Origin: Motacilla alba alba
Lineage: Eukaryota > Chordata > Aves > Passeriformes > Motacillidae
Direction: 5' to 3'
NCBI RefSeq assembly: GCF_015832195.1
Contig: NC_052018.1
Span: 65,037,666 to 65,101,665 of the forward strand
Length of the DNA: 64,000 nt
Of this stretch, positions 62,818 to 64,000 are shown piece by piece (the first letter of the stretch is position 1; each line of letters starts with the position of its first letter). The notes under the pieces are model-generated. The model saw only the letters and a list, made by a program, of their open reading frames with translations. It did no database searches and was not told where the DNA came from. The position numbers and the translations under genes were made by a program.

Positions 62818-64000
62818 GTAAGAACTTGGGGTGAGGGTTGAAGTAGACTGGATTTTTCAGCTCAAGTTTGAAATGATTCTTGTTTCCTGCAATACAGGAA
62901 AAGAATAAATAGCATCAGTGGTATCAGCTGTTTTCAATTTGTAAAAATGTCCAAAGAGCAAGATGCTTTTCTATTTTTCATTACATGAGTGAAGTTTGTT
63001 TTGCAAGCTTGAACTGCAGGGATGCCCTGGTGTTTTTTAGATAATTGTGACAAAAAGGCAATTCCAAAATCAAGGAACAGCTCAATATTAACAACTTAAT
63101 ATCACCTTGCTGCTGCCATAAATATTGGTGATTTTCTCACTAACTGTAAAAATGAGGAGTGTAAGTGACATTTTCACTCTTAGAAATAGCTAGGAAGAAG
63201 TCATGCTGGAACAAATAACAGAAGAAAAACATTTCTTCTCATTACTCATCTATTAGGTTGTCCTCTTCCTCTTCTCCTACTTCAGTCTAGTCTTTTATAG
63301 ACTTAATAAGTACAGGAAGACTAGCTGTGTTTCAGGTAGCACAGGTTTGTAATTTGTGTTCTGTATCCTGGTAATACAAGCCCCTGCCAAATTGTAGAAT
63401 GGGAGTTTTCTGTCACTGATGAAAAAATGTAATCATAGAGGGAATTTCAGTTCATCCTCATTACAATGAGAAACATGAATGCAGCGCCCTCAGCTGGGGG
63501 CTATGTGCTGGCATTACAAAACAGCATTGACTGCTGTTTTTCCTGTTACAACAGGATTGCCATATAAAAACTTGTTTGCTTTGGCAGCTGCAGCACTGGC
63601 ACACTGGGCTTTTGACAGCTCTCCACATCTGTGTGTGTGTGCATATGCACAGGTCTGTGCATGCACGTGCTGATAGTGGGGAATTTTGTGTTCTGTGCAG
63701 GTAGTGACATTTCAGTTGTTAAAGGAAGAGGCAATAAAGGGAAAAAATGGAACTTCTGTTTTGACAGTATAACCAAATGAGGTCATTGTTTTGAAAGGAA
63801 ATGTGAATATTAACAGTGTGAATATCAAACAGCATTGATCTGTGGTCTATTGTGAAGTTCCTGTTTCCCATTGAACAGCTAGTTTTTGAAACTGCTGTGG
63901 TTTTAGCAGAATACTTTCTTCCTGAGGTAGTAGAAGAGGTGTGTTTTTGCTATCTCATATGTATGTAGCAGCAGAACTCTCCTTCTCTTCCACTGCTTCT
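62818..64000 (+). other. UTRN intron, 5' part
   Basis: Noncoding. The next exon (expected to begin near AESKQISLEKQL by human utrophin) is not reached before the window ends. A short TG/CA-alternating stretch lies near 63629-63670. Confidence 0.85.

Overview
The window is vertebrate genomic DNA, almost certainly from a bird. It carries the 5' half of the utrophin gene (UTRN) on the + strand. I found 27 consecutive coding exons between 5031 and 62817. Joined, they give 1,296 codons without a frameshift or stop; the first codon lacks its first base, which lies in an exon upstream of the window. The bird assignment rests on the repeats: every interspersed repeat I could name is a CR1 LINE, with its typical 3' end. 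I saw no Alu, B1 or L1. The introns are compact for a gene of this family.

Layout. 1-5030 is the 3' part of an upstream intron; the exon with the initiator Met is not present. Exons at 5031-29372 encode the actin-binding domain (CH1, then CH2). The exon at 29975-30178 encodes hinge 1 and the start of spectrin repeat 1. Exons at 31169-38341 encode spectrin repeats 1-3. The exon at 39622-39788 encodes a proline-rich linker at the hinge 2 position. Exons at 42090-62817 encode spectrin repeats 4 to part of 9. The rest of the rod, the WW/EF/ZZ region and the C-terminus lie beyond the window. Residue numbers below are local: residue 1 is the Asp whose codon is split at the 5' edge of the first exon (about human A-utrophin residue 27).

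Exon structure follows dystrophin closely. By my recollection of the human DMD exon lengths, 21 of 27 exons have the same length as dystrophin exons 2-29, and the other six differ by multiples of three. One utrophin exon takes the place of dystrophin exons 9 and 10.

Noncoding content. Five clear CR1 pieces lie in the introns, including a head-on pair at 16.7-18.9 kb, plus one short 3' tail and two doubtful ones. There are several long T-runs, two short tandem duplications, and one striking 40-bp inverted repeat (11256-11295 with 11651-11690, one mismatch) in the 15-kb intron. No RNA gene, CRISPR array, operon or independent second gene is supported.

I did not find an undescribed multi-gene system. 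The observations most worth checking are: a GC-AG intron whose GC donor has a CR1 inserted about 28 nt downstream, with a read-through stop and an AATAAA just beyond; the 40-bp inverted repeat, which would fold in the pre-mRNA with a single A-C mismatch; the opposed CR1 pair; and three sites where a good acceptor abuts a good donor.
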